DNA of 64,000 nt from Papaver somniferum (taxonomy: Eukaryota > Streptophyta > Magnoliopsida > Ranunculales > Papaveraceae), in contig NC_039361.1 of the NCBI RefSeq assembly GCF_003573695.1, forward strand, positions 102,612,279-102,676,278, read 5' to 3'. Both the position numbers and the translations under genes were made by a program. Position 1 is the stretch's first letter; every line of letters starts with the position of its first letter. The notes beneath the pieces were generated by a model. It ran no database searches. It saw nothing but the letters and a program-made list of their open reading frames with translations, and had not been told where the DNA came from. Positions 25,560 through 39,338 of this stretch are shown here, piece by piece.

Positions 25560-27199
25560 CCTATATTCATGTGTAGTCTTTTGAACCTTCCTCTTAAACG
25601 TACCAGTTTTTGTATATTATTAGATGTTTTAAGCAGTTTTTAGCGTTCCAGGTGACATCTATTAATTCTTTAATTTTAGTGGACTATGAGTTATTGATAA
25701 CAAGCCTACTATGAAACTAAACAGTCACCTATACTTCTGTGTATTCTTTTGAACTTTCCTCTAAAATGTACAATTTTTTTTATATTATTAGATGTTTTAA
25801 ACAGTTTCTAGCGTTCCAGGTGACATCTATCAATACTTTAATTTTAGAGGACTAATAGTTATTGATAACAAGCCTACTATGAAACTAAGTATTCACCTAT
25901 AGTTCGGTTTATTCTTTTGAACCATCCTCTTAAATGTACCAGTTTTTGTATATTATTAAATGTTTAAAATAGTTTCTACCGTTCCAGGTGACATCAATTA
26001 ATTCTTTAATTTTAAAGGACTATGAGTTATTGATAACAAGTCTACTATGAAACTAAGCATTCACCTATACTTATATGTATTCTTTTGAACCATCCTCTTA
26101 AATGTACCAGTTTTTGTATATTATTAGATGATTTAAACAGTTTTTAGCGTTGCAGGTGACATCTATCAATTCTTTAATTTTAGAGAACTATGAGTTAATG
26201 ATAACAAGCCTACTATGAAACTAAGCAGTCACCTATACTTCAGTGTATTCTTTTGAACTTTCCTCTAAAATGTATCATTTTTTTATATTATTAGATGTTT
26301 TAAACAGTTTCTAGCATTCCAGGTGACATCTATCAATACTTTAGTTTTAGAGGACTAATAGTTATTGATAACAAGTCTACTATGAAACTAAGCATTCACC
26401 TATACTTATATGTATTCTTTTGAACCATCCTCTTAAATGTACCAGTTTTTGTATATTATTAGATGTTTTAAACAGTTTTTAGCGTTCCAGGTGACATCTA
26501 TTAATTCTTTAATTTTAGAGGACTATGAGGTATTAATAACAAGCCTACTATGAAACTAAGCAGTCACCTATACTTCTGTGTATTCTTTATAACTTTCCTC
26601 TAAAATATACCAGTTTTTGTATATTATTAGATGTTTTAAACAGTTTCTAGCATTCCGGGTGACATCTATCAATACTTTAATTTTTGAGGACTAATAGTTA
26701 CTGATAACAAGCCTACTATGAAACTAAGCATTCACCTATACTTATATGTATTCTTTTGAACCACTCTTAAATGTACCAGTTTTTGTATATTATTAGATGT
26801 TTTAAACAGTTTCTACCTTTCCAGGTGACAACTATTAATTCTTTAATTTTAGAGGACTATGAGTTATTGATAACAAGCCTACTATGAAACTAAGCATTCA
26901 CCTATACTTCTGTGTAGTCTTTTGAACCTTCCTCTTAAATGTACCAGTTTTTGTATATTATTAGATGTTTTAAACAATTTTTAGCATTCCAGGTGACATC
27001 TATTAATTCTTTAATTTTAGAGGACTAATAGTTATTGATAACAAGCCTACTATGAAACCAAGCATTCACCTATACTTATATGTATTCTTTTGAACCACCC
27101 TCTTAAATGCACCAGTTTTTGTATAATATTAGATGTTTTAAACAGTTTCTAGCATTCCAGGTGATATCTATCTTTAATTTTAGAGGACTAATAGTTATT
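25560..27199 (+). repeat. HOR segment F, copy 1
   Basis: This segment pairs with about 28780-30415 at an offset of 3219-3221 bp, a value made non-integral by the out-of-phase gap at 27200-27351. Shared variants are 'cttaaacgtacc' (25597/28815), 'tatagttcggtttattc' (25901/29120), 'gaggtattaataac', 'ctttataactttcc' (26585/29804), and the 5-bp-deleted 'gtgatatctatctttaat' (27161/30382). The copy here also has a 3-bp loss in 'gaaccactcttaaatg' near 26761. Confidence 0.85.
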
Positions 27200-27351
27200 N
27201 NNNNNNNNNNNNNNNNNNNNNNNNNNNNNNNNNNNNNNNNNNNNNNNNNNNNNNNNNNNNNNNNNNNNNNNNNNNNNNNNNNNNNNNNNNNNNNNNNNNN
27301 NNNNNNNNNNNNNNNNNNNNNNNNNNNNNNNNNNNNNNNNNNNNNNNNNNN
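27200..27351. other. Assembly gap of 152 N
   Basis: Flanking unit starts are 27195 and 27399, 204 bp apart, 36 bp more than one unit. The gap length is thus out of phase with the array. In the related copy after 30382 the distance between the same two landmarks is about 300 bp longer, so sequence may be missing. Open frames crossing 27103-27373 are artefacts of the N run. Confidence 0.95.
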
Positions 27352-28779
27352 CGTTGCAGGTGACATCTATTAATTCTTTAATTTTAAAGGACTATGAGTT
27401 ATTGATAACAAGCCTACTATGAAATTAAGCATTCACCTATATTCATGTGTAGTCTTTTGAACCTTCCTCTTAAACGTACCAGTTTTTGTATATTATTAGA
27501 TGTTTTAAGCAGTTTTTAGCGTTCCAGGTGACATCTATTAATTCTTTAATTTTAGTGGACTATGAGTTATTGATAACAAGCCTACTATGAAACTAAACAG
27601 TCACCTATACTTCTGTGTATTCTTTTGAACTTTCCTCTAAAATGTACCATTTTTTTTATATTATTAGATGTTTTAAACAGTTTCTAGCGTTCCAGGTGAC
27701 ATCTATCAATATTTTAATTTTAGAGGACTAATAGTTATTGATAATAAGCCTACTATGAAACCAAGCATTCACCTATACTTATATGTATTCTTTTGAACCA
27801 CCCTCTTAAATGTACCAGTTTTTGTATATTGTTAGATGTTTTAAACAGTTTCTACCGTTGCAGGTGACATCTATTAATTCTTTAATTTTAAAGGACTATG
27901 AGTTATTGATAACAAGTCTACTATGAAACTAAGCATTCACCTATACTTATATGTATTCTTTTGAAACATCCTCTTAAATGTACCAGTTTTTGTATATTAT
28001 TAGATGTTTTAAACAGTTTTTAGCGTTGCAGGTGACATCTATCAATTCTTTAATTTTAGAGAACTATGAGTTAATGATAACAAGTCTACTATGAAACTAA
28101 GCAGTCACCTATACTTCTGTGTATTCTTTTGAACTTTCCTCTAAAATGTATCATTTTTTTATATTATTAGATGTTTTAAACAGTTTCTAGCATTCCAGGT
28201 GACATCTATCAATACTTTAATTTTAGAGGACTAATAGTTATTGATAACAAGTCTACTATGAAACTAAGCATTCACCTATACTTATATGTATTATTTTGAA
28301 CCATCCTCTTATATGTACATGTTTTTGTATATTATTAGATTTTTTAAACAGTTTTTTGCGTTCCAGGTGACATCTATTAATTCTTTAATTTTAGAGGACT
28401 ATGAGTTATTGATAACAAACCTACTATGAAACTAAGCATTCACCTATACTTCTGTGTAGTCTTTTGAACCTTCCTCTTAAATATATCAGTTTTTGTATAT
28501 TATTAGATGTTTTAAACAGTTTTTAGCAATCCAGATGACATATATTAATTCTTTAATTTTAGAGGACTAATAGTTATTGATAACAAGCCTACTATGAAAC
28601 TAAGCATTCACCTATACTTATATGTATTCTTTTGAACCACCCTCTTAAATGTACCAGTTTTTGTATATTAATAGATGTTTTAAACAGTTTCTACCGTTGC
28701 AGGTGACATCTATTAATTCTTTAATTTTAAAGGACTATGAGTTATTGATAACAAGCCTACTATGAAATTAAGCATTCAC

Positions 28780-31560
28780 CTATATTCATGTGTAGTCTTT
28801 TGAACCTTCCTCTTAAACGTACCAGTTTTTGTATATTATTAGATGTTTTAAGCAGTTTTTAGCGTTCCAGGTGACATCTATTAATTCTTTAATTTTAGTG
28901 GACTATGAGTTATTGATAACAAGCCTACTATGAAACTAAACAGTCACCTATACTTCTGTGTATTCTTTTGAACTTTCCTCTAAAATGTACAATTTTTTTT
29001 ATATTATTAGATGTTTTAAACAGTTTCTAGCGTTCCAGGTGACATCTATCAATATTTTAATTTTAGAGATCTAATAGTTATTGATAACAAGCCTACTATG
29101 AAACTAAGTATTCACCTATAGTTCGGTTTATTCTTTTGAACCATCCTCTTAAATGTACCAGTTTTTGTATATTATTAAATGTTTAAAATAGTTTCTACCG
29201 TTCCAGGTGACATCAATTAATTCTTTAATTTTAAAGGACTATGAGTTATTGATAACAAGTCTACTATGAAACTAAGCATTCACCTATACTTATATGTATT
29301 CTTTTGAACCATCCTCTTAAATGTACCAGTTTTTGTATATTATTAGATGATTTAAACAGTTTTTAGCGTTGCAGGTGACATCTATCAATTCTTTAATTTT
29401 AGAGAACTATGAGTTAATGATAACAAGCCTACTATGAAACTAAGCAGTCACCTATACTTCAGTGTATTCTTTTGAACTTTCCTCTAAAATGTATCATTTT
29501 TTTATATTATTAGATGTTTTAAACAGTTTCTAGCATTCCAGGTGACATCTATCAATACTTTAGTTTTAGAGGACTAATAGTTATTGATAACAAGTCTACT
29601 ATGAAACTAAGCATTCAGCTATACTTATATGTATTCTTTTGAACCATCCTCTTAAATGTACCAGTTTTTGTATATTATTAGATGTTTTAAACAGTTTTTA
29701 GCGTTCCAGGTGACATCTATTAATTCTTTAATTTTAGAGGACTATGAGGTATTAATAACAAGCCTACTATGAAACTAAGCAGTCACCTATACTTCTGTGT
29801 ATTCTTTATAACTTTCCTCTAAAATATACCAGTTTTTGTATATTATTAGATGTTTTAAACAGTTTCTAGCATTCCAGGTGACATCTATCAATACTTTAAT
29901 TTTTGAGGACTAATAGTTACTGATAACAAGCCTACTATGAAACTAAGCATTCACCTATACTTATATGTATTCTTTTGAACCATCCTCTTAAATGTACCAG
30001 TTTTTGTATATTATTAGATGTTTTAAACAGTTTCTACCTTTCCAGGTGACAACTATTAATTCTTTAATTTTAGAGGACTATGAATTATTGATAACAAGCC
30101 TACTATGAAACTAAGCATTCACCTATACTTCTGTGTAGTCTTTTGAACCTTCCTCTTAAATGTACCAGTTTTTGTATATTATTAGATGTTTTAAACAGTT
30201 TTTAGCATTCCAGGTGACATCTATTAATTCTTTAATTTTAGAGGACTAATAGTTATTGATAACAAGCCTACTATGAAACCAAGCATTCACCTATACTTAT
30301 ATGTATTCTTTTGAACCACCCTCTTAAATGCACCAGTTTTTGTATAATATTAGATGTTTTAAACAGTTTCTAGCATTCCAGGTGATATCTATCTTTAATT
30401 TTAGAGGACTAATAGTTATTGATAACAAGCCTACTATGAAACTAAGCATTCAACTATACTTATATGTATTCTTTTGAACCATCCTCTTATATGTACATGT
30501 TTTTGTATATTATTAGATTTTTTAAACAGTTTTTAGCGTTCCAGGTGACATCTATTAATTCTTTAATTTTAGAGGACTATGAGTTATTGATAACAAACCT
30601 ACTATGAAACTAAGCATTCACCTATACTTCTGTGTAGTCTTTTGAACCTTCCTCTTAAATATAACAGTTTTTGTATATTATTAGATGTTTTAAACAGTTT
30701 TTAGCAATCCAGGTGACATATATTAATTCTTTAATTTTAGAGGACTAATAGTTATTGATAACAAGCCTACTATGAAACTAAGCATTCACCTATACTTATA
30801 TGTATTCTTTTGAACCACCCTCTTAAATGTACCAGTTTTTGTATATTGTTAGATGTTTTAAACAGTTTCTACCGTTGCAGGTGACATCTATTAATTCTTT
30901 AATTTTAAAGGACTATGAGTTATTGATAACAAGCCTACTATGAAACTAAGCATTCACCTATATTCATGTGTAGTCTTTTGAACCTTCCTCTTAAATGTAC
31001 CAGTTTTTGTATATTATTAGATGTTTTAAGCAGTTTTTAGCGTTCCAGGTGACATCTATTAATTCTTTAATTTTAGTGGACTATGAGTTATTGATAACAA
31101 GCCTACTATGAAACTAAGCATTCAACTATACTTATATGTATTCTTTTGAAACATCCTCTTATATGTACATGTTTTTGTATATTATTAGATTTTTTAAACA
31201 GTTTTTAGCGTTCCAGGTGACATCTATTAATTCTTTAATTTTAGAGGACTATGAGTTATTGATAACAAACCTACTATGAAACTAAGCATTCACCTATACT
31301 TCTGTGAAGTCTTTTGAACCTTCCTCTTAAATGTACCAGTTTTTGTATATTATTAGATGTTTTAAACAATATTTAGCAATCCAGGTGACATATATTAATT
31401 CTTTAATTTTAGAGGACTAATAGTTATTGATAACAATCCTACTATGAAACTAAGCATTCACCTATACTTATATGTATTCTTTTGAACCACCCTCTTAAAT
31501 GTACCAGTTTTTGTATATTGTTAGATGTTTTAAACAGTTTCTACCATTGCAGGTGACATC
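28780..31560 (+). repeat. HOR segment F, copy 2
   Basis: This segment is related to 25560-27199, to 46.2-47.7 kb (offset 17116 bp) and, from about 29780, to 39339-41285 (offset 9559 bp, then 9727 bp). The change in offset is exactly one monomer and falls near 30750/40310. The 5-bp-deleted monomer at 30382 is the anchor. Confidence 0.83.
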
Positions 31561-32430
31561 TATTAATTCTTTAATTTTAAAGGACTATGAGTTAATGATA
31601 ACAAGTCTACTATGAAACTAAGCAGTCACCTATACTTCTGTGTATTCTTTTGAACTTTCCTCTAAAATGTATCATTTTTTTATATTATTAGATGTTTTAA
31701 ACAGTTTCTAGCATTCCAGGTGACATCTATCAATACTTTAATTTTAGAGGACTAATAGTTATTGATAACAAGTCTACTATGAAACTAAGCATTCACCTAT
31801 ACTTATATGTATTATTTTGAACCATCCTCTTATATGTACATGTTTTTGTATATTATTAGATTTTTTAAACAGTTTTTTGCGTTCCAGGTGACATCTATTA
31901 ATTCTTTAATTTTAGAGGACTATGAGTTATTGATAACAAACCTACTATGAAACTAAGCATTCACCTATACTTCTGTGTAGTCTTTTGAACCTTCCTCTTA
32001 AATATACCAGTTTTTGTATATTATTAGATGTTTTAAACAGTTTTTAGCAATCCAGATGACATATATTAATTCTTTAATTTTAGAGGACTAATAGTTATTG
32101 ATAACAAGCCTACTATGAAACTAAGCATTCACCTATACTTATATGTATTCTTTTGAACCACCCTCTTAAATGTACCAGTTTTTGTATATTGTTAGATGTT
32201 TTAAACAGTTTCTACCGTTGCAGGTGACATCTATTAATTCTTTAATTTTAAAGGACTATGAGTTATTGATAACAAGCCTACTATGAAACTAAGCATTCAC
32301 CTATATTCATGTGTAGTCTTTTGAACCTTCCTCTTAAATGTACTAGTTTTTGTATATTATTAGATGTTTTAAGCAGTTTTTAGCGTTCCAGGTGACATCT
32401 ATTAATTCTTTAATTTTAGTGGACTATGAG

Positions 32431-32598
32431 TTATTGATAACAAGCCTACTATGAAACTAAACAGTCACCTATACTTCTGTGTATTCTTTTGAACTTTCCT
32501 CTAAAATGTACCATTTTTTTTATATTATTAGATGTTTTAAACAGTTTCTAGCGTTCCAGGTGACATCTATCAATATTTTAATTTTAGAGGACTAATAG
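32431..32598 (+). repeat. Representative monomer, family 'ctctaaaatg / poly-T'
   Basis: This family carries 'aaacagtcacc' or 'agcagtcacc', 'gtattcttttgaac', 'tttcctctaaaatgta', a pure T tract in place of 'cagtttttg', 'cagtttctagc', 'atcaata.tttaatttt' and the 'gactaatag' end. The T tract differs between copies: 8 T here, 7 T near 19246, 6 T at 21734, 10 T near 25100, and an interrupted form with 'ttttgttttta' near 17060, 43590, 49800 and 51655. The tract explains most 1-2 bp departures from the 168-bp step. Confidence 0.88.
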
Positions 32599-32766
32599 TT
32601 ATTGATAATAAGCCTACTATGAAACCAAGCATTCACCTATACTTATATGTATTCTTTTGAACCACCCTCTTAAATGTACCAGTTTTTGTATATTGTTAGA
32701 TGTTTTAAACAGTTTCTACCGTTGCAGGTGACATCTATTAATTCTTTAATTTTAAAGGACTATGAG
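32599..32766 (+). repeat. Representative monomer, family 'accgttgcagg'
   Basis: This family is marked by the 'cttatatgtattc' tail, 'ccaccctcttaaatg', 'tatattgttagatg', 'tttctaccgttgcagg' and 'taattttaaaggactatgag'. It usually follows the poly-T family and precedes the 'gtagtc' family, so local monomer order is partly fixed. The copy here also carries 'gataataagcc' and 'gaaaccaagc', two variants shared with copies at about 9169, 23179, 27741 and 34949. The shared private changes show these segments descend from one amplified ancestor. Confidence 0.85.
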
Positions 32767-33600
32767 TTATTGATAACAAGTCTACTATGAAACTAAGCAT
32801 TCACCTATACTTATATGTATTCTTTTGAAACATCCTCTTAAATGTACCAGTTTTTGTATATTATTAGATGTTTTAAACAGTTTTTAGCGTTGCAGGTGAC
32901 ATCTATCAATTCTTTAATTTTAGAGAACTATGAGTTAATGATAACAAGTCTACTATGAAACTAAGCAGTCACCTATACTTCTGTGTATTCTTTTGAACTT
33001 TCCTCTAAAATGTATCATTTTTTTATATTATTAGATGTTTTAAACAGTTTCTAGCATTCCAGGTGACATCTATCAATACTTTAATTTTAGAGGACTAATA
33101 GTTATTGATAACAAGTCTACTATGAAACTAAGCATTCACCTATACTTATATGTATTATTTTGAACCATCCTCTTATATGTACATGTTTTTGTATATTATT
33201 AGATTTTTTAAACAGTTTTTTGCGTTCCAGGTGACATCTATTAATTCTTTAATTTTAGAGGACTATGAGTTATTGATAACAAACCTACTATGAAACTAAG
33301 CATTCACCTATACTTCTGTGTAGTCTTTTGAACCTTCCTCTTAAATATACCAGTTTTTGTATATTATTAGATGTTTTAAACAGTTTTTAGCAATCCAGGT
33401 GACATATATTAATTCTTTAATTTTAGAGGACTAATAGTTATTGATAACAAGCCTACTATGAAACTAAGCATTCACCTATACTTATATGTATTCTTTTGAA
33501 CCACCCTCTTAAATGTACCAGTTTTTGTAAATTGTTAGATGTTTTAAACAGTTTCTAGCATTCCAGGTGATATCTATCTTTAATTTTAGAGGACTAATAG

Positions 33601-34104
33601 TTATTAATAACAAGCCTACTATGAAACTAAGCATTCAACTATACTTATATGTATTCTTTTGAACCATCCTCTTAAATGTACCAGTTTTTGTATATTATTA
33701 GATGTTTTAAACAGTTTCTACCTTTCCAGGTGACAACTATTAATTCTTTAATTTTAGAGGACTATGAGTTATTGATAACAAGCCTACTAAGAAACTAAGC
33801 ATTCACCTATACTTATATGTATTCTTTTGAACCATCCTCTTAAATGTACCAGTTTTTGTATATTATTAGATGTTTTAAACAGTTTCTACCTTTCCAGGTG
33901 ACAACTATTAATTCTTTAATTTTAGAGGACTATGAGTTATTGATAACAAGCCTACTAAGAAACTAAGCATTCACCTATACTTATATGTATTCTTTTGAAC
34001 CATCCTCTTAAATGTACCAGTTTTTGTATATTATTAGATGTTTTAAACAGTTTCTACCTTTCCAGGTGACAACTATTAATTCTTTAATTTTAGAGGACTA
34101 TGAG
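33601..34104 (+). repeat. Three adjacent monomers of one type ('acctttccagg')
   Basis: Units 33601-33768, 33769-33936 and 33937-34104 all contain 'acctttccaggtgacaact', at 33720, 33888 and 34056. The second and third start with the rare 'cctactaaga', also present in the duplicated pair near 24191. The series single, double, triple is a clear product of one-unit unequal exchange. Confidence 0.9.
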
Positions 34105-34732
34105 TTATTGATAACAAGCCTACTATGAAACTAAGCATTCACCTATATTCATGTGTAGTCTTTTGAACCATCCTCTTAAATGTACCAGTTTTTGTATATT
34201 ATTAGATGTTTTAAGCCGTTTTTAGCGTTCCAGGTGACATCTATTAATTCTTTAATTTTAGTGGACTATGAGTTATTGATAACAAGCCTACTATGAAACT
34301 AAACAGTCACCTATACTTCTGTGTATTCTTTTGAACTTTCCTCTAAAATGTACCATTTTTTTTTATATTATTATATGTTTTAAACAGTTTCTAGCGTTCC
34401 AGGTGACATCTATCAATATTTTAATTTTAGAGGACTAATAGTTATTGATAATAAGCCTACTATGAAACTAAGCATTCACCTATACTTATATGTATTCTTT
34501 TGAACCACCCTCTTAAATGTACCAGTTTTTGTATATTGTTAGATGTTTTAAACAGTTTCTACCGTTGCAGGTGACATCTATTAATTCTTTAATTTTAAAG
34601 GACTATGAGTTATTGATAACAAGCCTACTATGAAACTAAGCATTCACCTATATTCATGTGTAGTCTTTTGAACCTTCCTCTTAAATGTACTAGTTTTTGT
34701 ATATTATTAGATGTTTTAAGCAGTTTTTAGCG

Positions 34733-36148
34733 TTCCAGGTGACATCTATTAATTCTTTAATTTTAGTGGACTATGAGTTATTGATACCAAGCCTACTATG
34801 AAACTAAACAGTCACCTATACTTCTGTGTATTCTTTTGAACTTTCCTCTAAAATGTACCATTTTTCTTATATTATTAGATGTTTTAAACAGTTTCTAGCG
34901 TTCCAGGTGACATCTATCAATATTTTAATTTTAGAGGACTAATAGTTATTGATAATAAGCCTACTATGAAACCAAGCATTCACCTATACTTATATGTATT
35001 CTTTTGAACCACCCTCTTAAATGTACCAGTTTTTGTATATTGTTAGATGTTTTAAACAGTTTCTACCGTTGCAGGTGACATCTATTAATTCTTTAATTTT
35101 AAAGGACTATGAGTTATTGATAACAAGTCTACTATGAAACTAAGCATTCACCTATACTTATATGTATTCTTTTGAAACATCCTCTTAAATGTACCAGTTT
35201 TTGTATACTATTAGATGTTTTAAACAGTTTTTAGCATTGCAGGTGACATCTATCAATTCTTTAATTTTAGAGAACTATGAGTTAATGATAACAAGTCTAC
35301 TATGAAACTAAGCAGTCACCTATACTTCTGTGTATTCTTTTGAACTTTCCTCTAAAATTTATCATTTTTTTATATTATTAGATGTTTTAAACAGTTTCTA
35401 GCATTCCAGGTGACATCTATCAATACTTTAATTTTAGAGGACTAATAGTTATTGATAACAAGTATACTATGAAACTAAGCATTCACCTATACTTATATGT
35501 ATTATTTTGAACCATCCTCTTATATGTACATGTTTTTGTATATTATTAGATTTTTTAAACAGTTTTTTGCGTTCCAGGTGACATCTATTAATTCTTTAAT
35601 TTTAGAGGACTATGAGTTATTGATAACAAACCTACTATGAAACTAAGCATTCACCTATACTTCTGTGTAGTCTTTTGAACCTTCCTCTTAAATATACCAG
35701 TTTTTGTATATTATTAGATGTTTTAAACAGTTTTTAGCAATCCAGGTGACATATATTAATTCTTTAATTTTAGAGGACTAATAGTTATTGATAACAAGCC
35801 TACTATGAAACTAAGCATTCACCTATACTTATATGTATTCTTTTGAACCACCCTCTTAAATGTACCAGTTTTTGTATATTGTTAGATGTTTTAAACAGTT
35901 TCTACCGTTGCAGGTGACATCTATTAATTCTTTAATTTTAAAGGACTATGAGTTATTGATAACAAGCCTACTATGAAATTAAGCATTCACCTATATTCAT
36001 GTGTAGTCTTTTGAACCTTCCTCTTAAATGTACCAGTTTTTGTATATTATTAGATGTTTTAAGCAGTTTTTAGCGTTCCAGGTGACATCTATTAATTCTT
36101 TAATTTTAGTGGACTATGAGTTATTGATAACAAGCCTACTATGAAACT
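34733..36148 (+). repeat. HOR segment D, copy 2
   Basis: This is the counterpart of 8950-10365. Its left part also continues a second relationship, to 22.25-23.7 kb. The 34-36 kb region is therefore a mosaic of two HOR lineages that are separate elsewhere in the window. Confidence 0.83.
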
Positions 36149-37299
36149 AAACAGTCACCTATACTTCTGTGTATTCTTTTGAAATTTCCTCTAAAATGTA
36201 CAATTTTTTTTTTATATTATTAGATGTTTTAAACAGTTTCTAGCGTTCCAGGTGACATCTATCAATATTTTAATTTTAGAGGACTAATAGTTATTGATAA
36301 CAAGCCTACTATGAAACTAAGTATTCACCTATACTTCGGTTTATTCTTTTGAACCATCCTCTTAAATGTACCAGTTTTTGTATATTATTAAATGTTTAAA
36401 ATAGTTTCTACCGTTCCCGGTGACATCAATTAATTCTTTAATTTTAAAGGACTATGAGTTATTGATAACAAGTCTACTATGAAACTAAGCATTCACCTAT
36501 ACTTATATGTATTATTTTGAACCATCCTCTTAAATGTACCAGTTTTTGTATATTATTAGATGTTTTAAACAGTTTTTAGCGTTGCAGGTGACATCTATCA
36601 ATTCTTTAATTTTAGAGAACTATGAGTTAATGATAACAAGCCTACTATGAAACTAAGCAGTCACATATACTTCTGTGTATTCTTTTGAACTTTCCTCTAA
36701 AATGTATCATTTTTTTATATTATTAGATGTTTTAAACAGTTTCTAGCATTCCAGGTGACATCTATCAATATTTTAATTTTAGAGGACTAATAGTTATTGA
36801 TAACAAGTCTACTATCAAACTAAGCATTCACCTATACTTATATGTATTCTTTTGAACCATCCTCTTAAATGTACCAGTTTTTGTATATTATTAGATGTTT
36901 TAAATAGTTTTTAGCGTTCCAGGTGACATCTATCAATTCTTTAATTTTAGATGACTATGAGTTATTGATAACAAGCCTACTATGAAACTAAACAGTCACC
37001 TATACTTCTGTGTATTCTTTTGAACTTTCCTCTAAAATGTATCATTTTTTTATATTATTAGATGTTTTAAACAGTTTCTAGCATTCCAGGTGACATCTAT
37101 CAATACTTTAATTTTAGAGGACTAATAGTTACTGATAACAAGCCTACTATGAAACTAAGCATTCACCTATACTTATATGTATTCTTTTGAACCATCCTCT
37201 TAAATGTACCAGTTTTTGTATATTATTAGATGTTTTAAACAGTCTCTACTTTTCCAGGTGACAACTATTAATTCTTTAATTTTAGAGGACTATGAGTTA

Positions 37300-38995
37300 T
37301 TGATAACAAGCCTACTATGAAACTAAGCATTCACCTATACTTCTGTGTAGTCTTTTGAACCTTCCTCTTAAATGTACCAGTTTTTGTATATTATTAGATG
37401 TTTTAAACAGTTTTTAGCATTCCAGGTGACATCTATTAATTCTTTAATTTTAGAGGACTAATAGTTATTGATAACAAGCCTACTATGAAACCAAGCATTC
37501 ACCTATACTTATATGTATTCTTTTGAACCACCCTCTTAAATGCACCAGTTTTTGTATAATATTAGATGTTTTAAACAGTTTCTAGCATTCCAGGTGATAT
37601 CTATCTTTAATTTTAGAGGACTAATAGTTATTGATAACAAGCCTACTATGAAACTAAGCATTCAACTATACTTATATGTATTCTTTTGAACCATCCTCTT
37701 ATATCTACATGTTTTTGTATATTATTAGATTTTTTAAACAGTTTTTAGCGTTCCAGGTGACATCTATTAATTCTTTAATTTTAGAGGACTATGACTTATT
37801 GATAACAAACCTACTATGAAACTAAGCATTCACCTATACTTCTGTGTAGTCTTTTGAACCTTCCTCTTAAATGTACCAGTTTTTGTATATTATTAGATGT
37901 TTTAAACAGTTCTTAGCAATCCAGGTGACATATATTAATTCTTTAATTTTAGAGGACTAATAGTTATTGATAACAAGCCTACTATGAAACTAAGCATTCA
38001 CCTATACTTATATGTAATCTTTTGAACCACCCTCTTAAATGTACCAGTTTTTGTATATTGTTAGAAGTTTTAAACAGTTTCTACCGTTGCGGGTGACATC
38101 TATTAATTCTTTAATTTTAAAGGACTATGAGTTATTGATAACAAGACTACTATGAAACTAAGCATTCACCTATATTCATGCGTAGTCTTTTGAACCATCC
38201 TCTTAAATGTACCTGTTTTTGTATATTATTAGATGTTTTAAGCAGTTTTTAGCGTTCCAGGTGACATCTATTAATTCTTTACTTTTAGTGGACTATGAGT
38301 TATTGATAACAAGCCTACTATGAAACTAAACAGTCACCTATACTTCTGTGTATTCTTTTGAACTTTCCTCTAAAATGTACCATTTTTTTTTATATTATTA
38401 GATGTTTTAAACAGTTTCTAGCGTTCCAGGTGACATCTATCAATATTTTAATTTTAGAGGACTAATAGTTATTGATAACAAGCCTACTATGAAACTAAGT
38501 ATTCACCTATTCTTCGGTTTATTCTTTTGAACCATCCTCTTAAATGTACCAGTTTTTGTATATTATTAAATGTTTAAAATAGTTTCTACCGTTCCATGTG
38601 ACATCAATTAATTCTTTAATTTTAAACGAATATGAGTTATTGATAACAAGTCTACTATGAAACTAAGCATTCACCTATACTTATATGTATTCTTTTGAAC
38701 CATCCTCTTAAATGTACCAGTTTTTGTATATTATTAGATGTTTTAAACAGTTTTTAGCGTTCCAGGTGACATCTATCAATTCTTTAATTTTAGAGGACTA
38801 TGAGTTAATGATAACAAGCCTACTATGAAACTAAGCAGTCACCTATACTTCTGTGTATTCTTTTGAACTTTCCTCTAAAATGTATCATTTTTTTATATTA
38901 TTAGATGTTTTAAACAGTTTCTAGCATTCCAGGTGACATCTATCAATACTTTAATTTTAGAGGACTAATAGTTATTGATAACAAGTCTACTATGA
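37300..38995 (+). repeat. HOR segment G, copy 1
   Basis: This segment pairs with about 47204-48899 at an offset of 9904 bp (59 monomers less 8 bp). Shared private changes include 'ctatgacttattg' (37791/47695), 'tatgtaatcttttg' (38011/47915), 'gttagaagttttaaac', 'gttgcgggtgac' (near 38087/47991), 'tctttacttttagtgg' and 'taaacga.tatgag'. A few copy-specific changes exist, e.g. 'aaacgaatatgag' here versus 'aaacgactatgag' there. Confidence 0.88.
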
Positions 38996-39338
38996 AACTA
39001 AGCATTCACCTATACTTATATGTATTCTTTTGAACCATCCTCTTAAATGTACCAGTTTTTGTATATTATTAGATGTTTTAAACAGTTTTTAGCGTTCCAG
39101 GTGACATCTATCAATTCTTTAATTTTAAAGGACTATGAGTTATTGATAACAATCCTACTATGAAACTAAGCATTCACCTATACTTATATGTATTCTTTTG
39201 AACCACCCTCTTAAATGTACCAGTTTTTGTATATTGTTAGATGTTTTAAACAGTTTCTACCATTGCAGGTGACATCTATTAATTCTTTAATTTTAAAGGA
39301 CTATGAGTTAATGATAACAAGTCTACTATGAAACTAAG

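Noticed and set aside
27103..27373. Open reading frames of about 88 codons on both strands
   Set aside because: They exist only because of the N run 27200-27351; flanking sequence is satellite.
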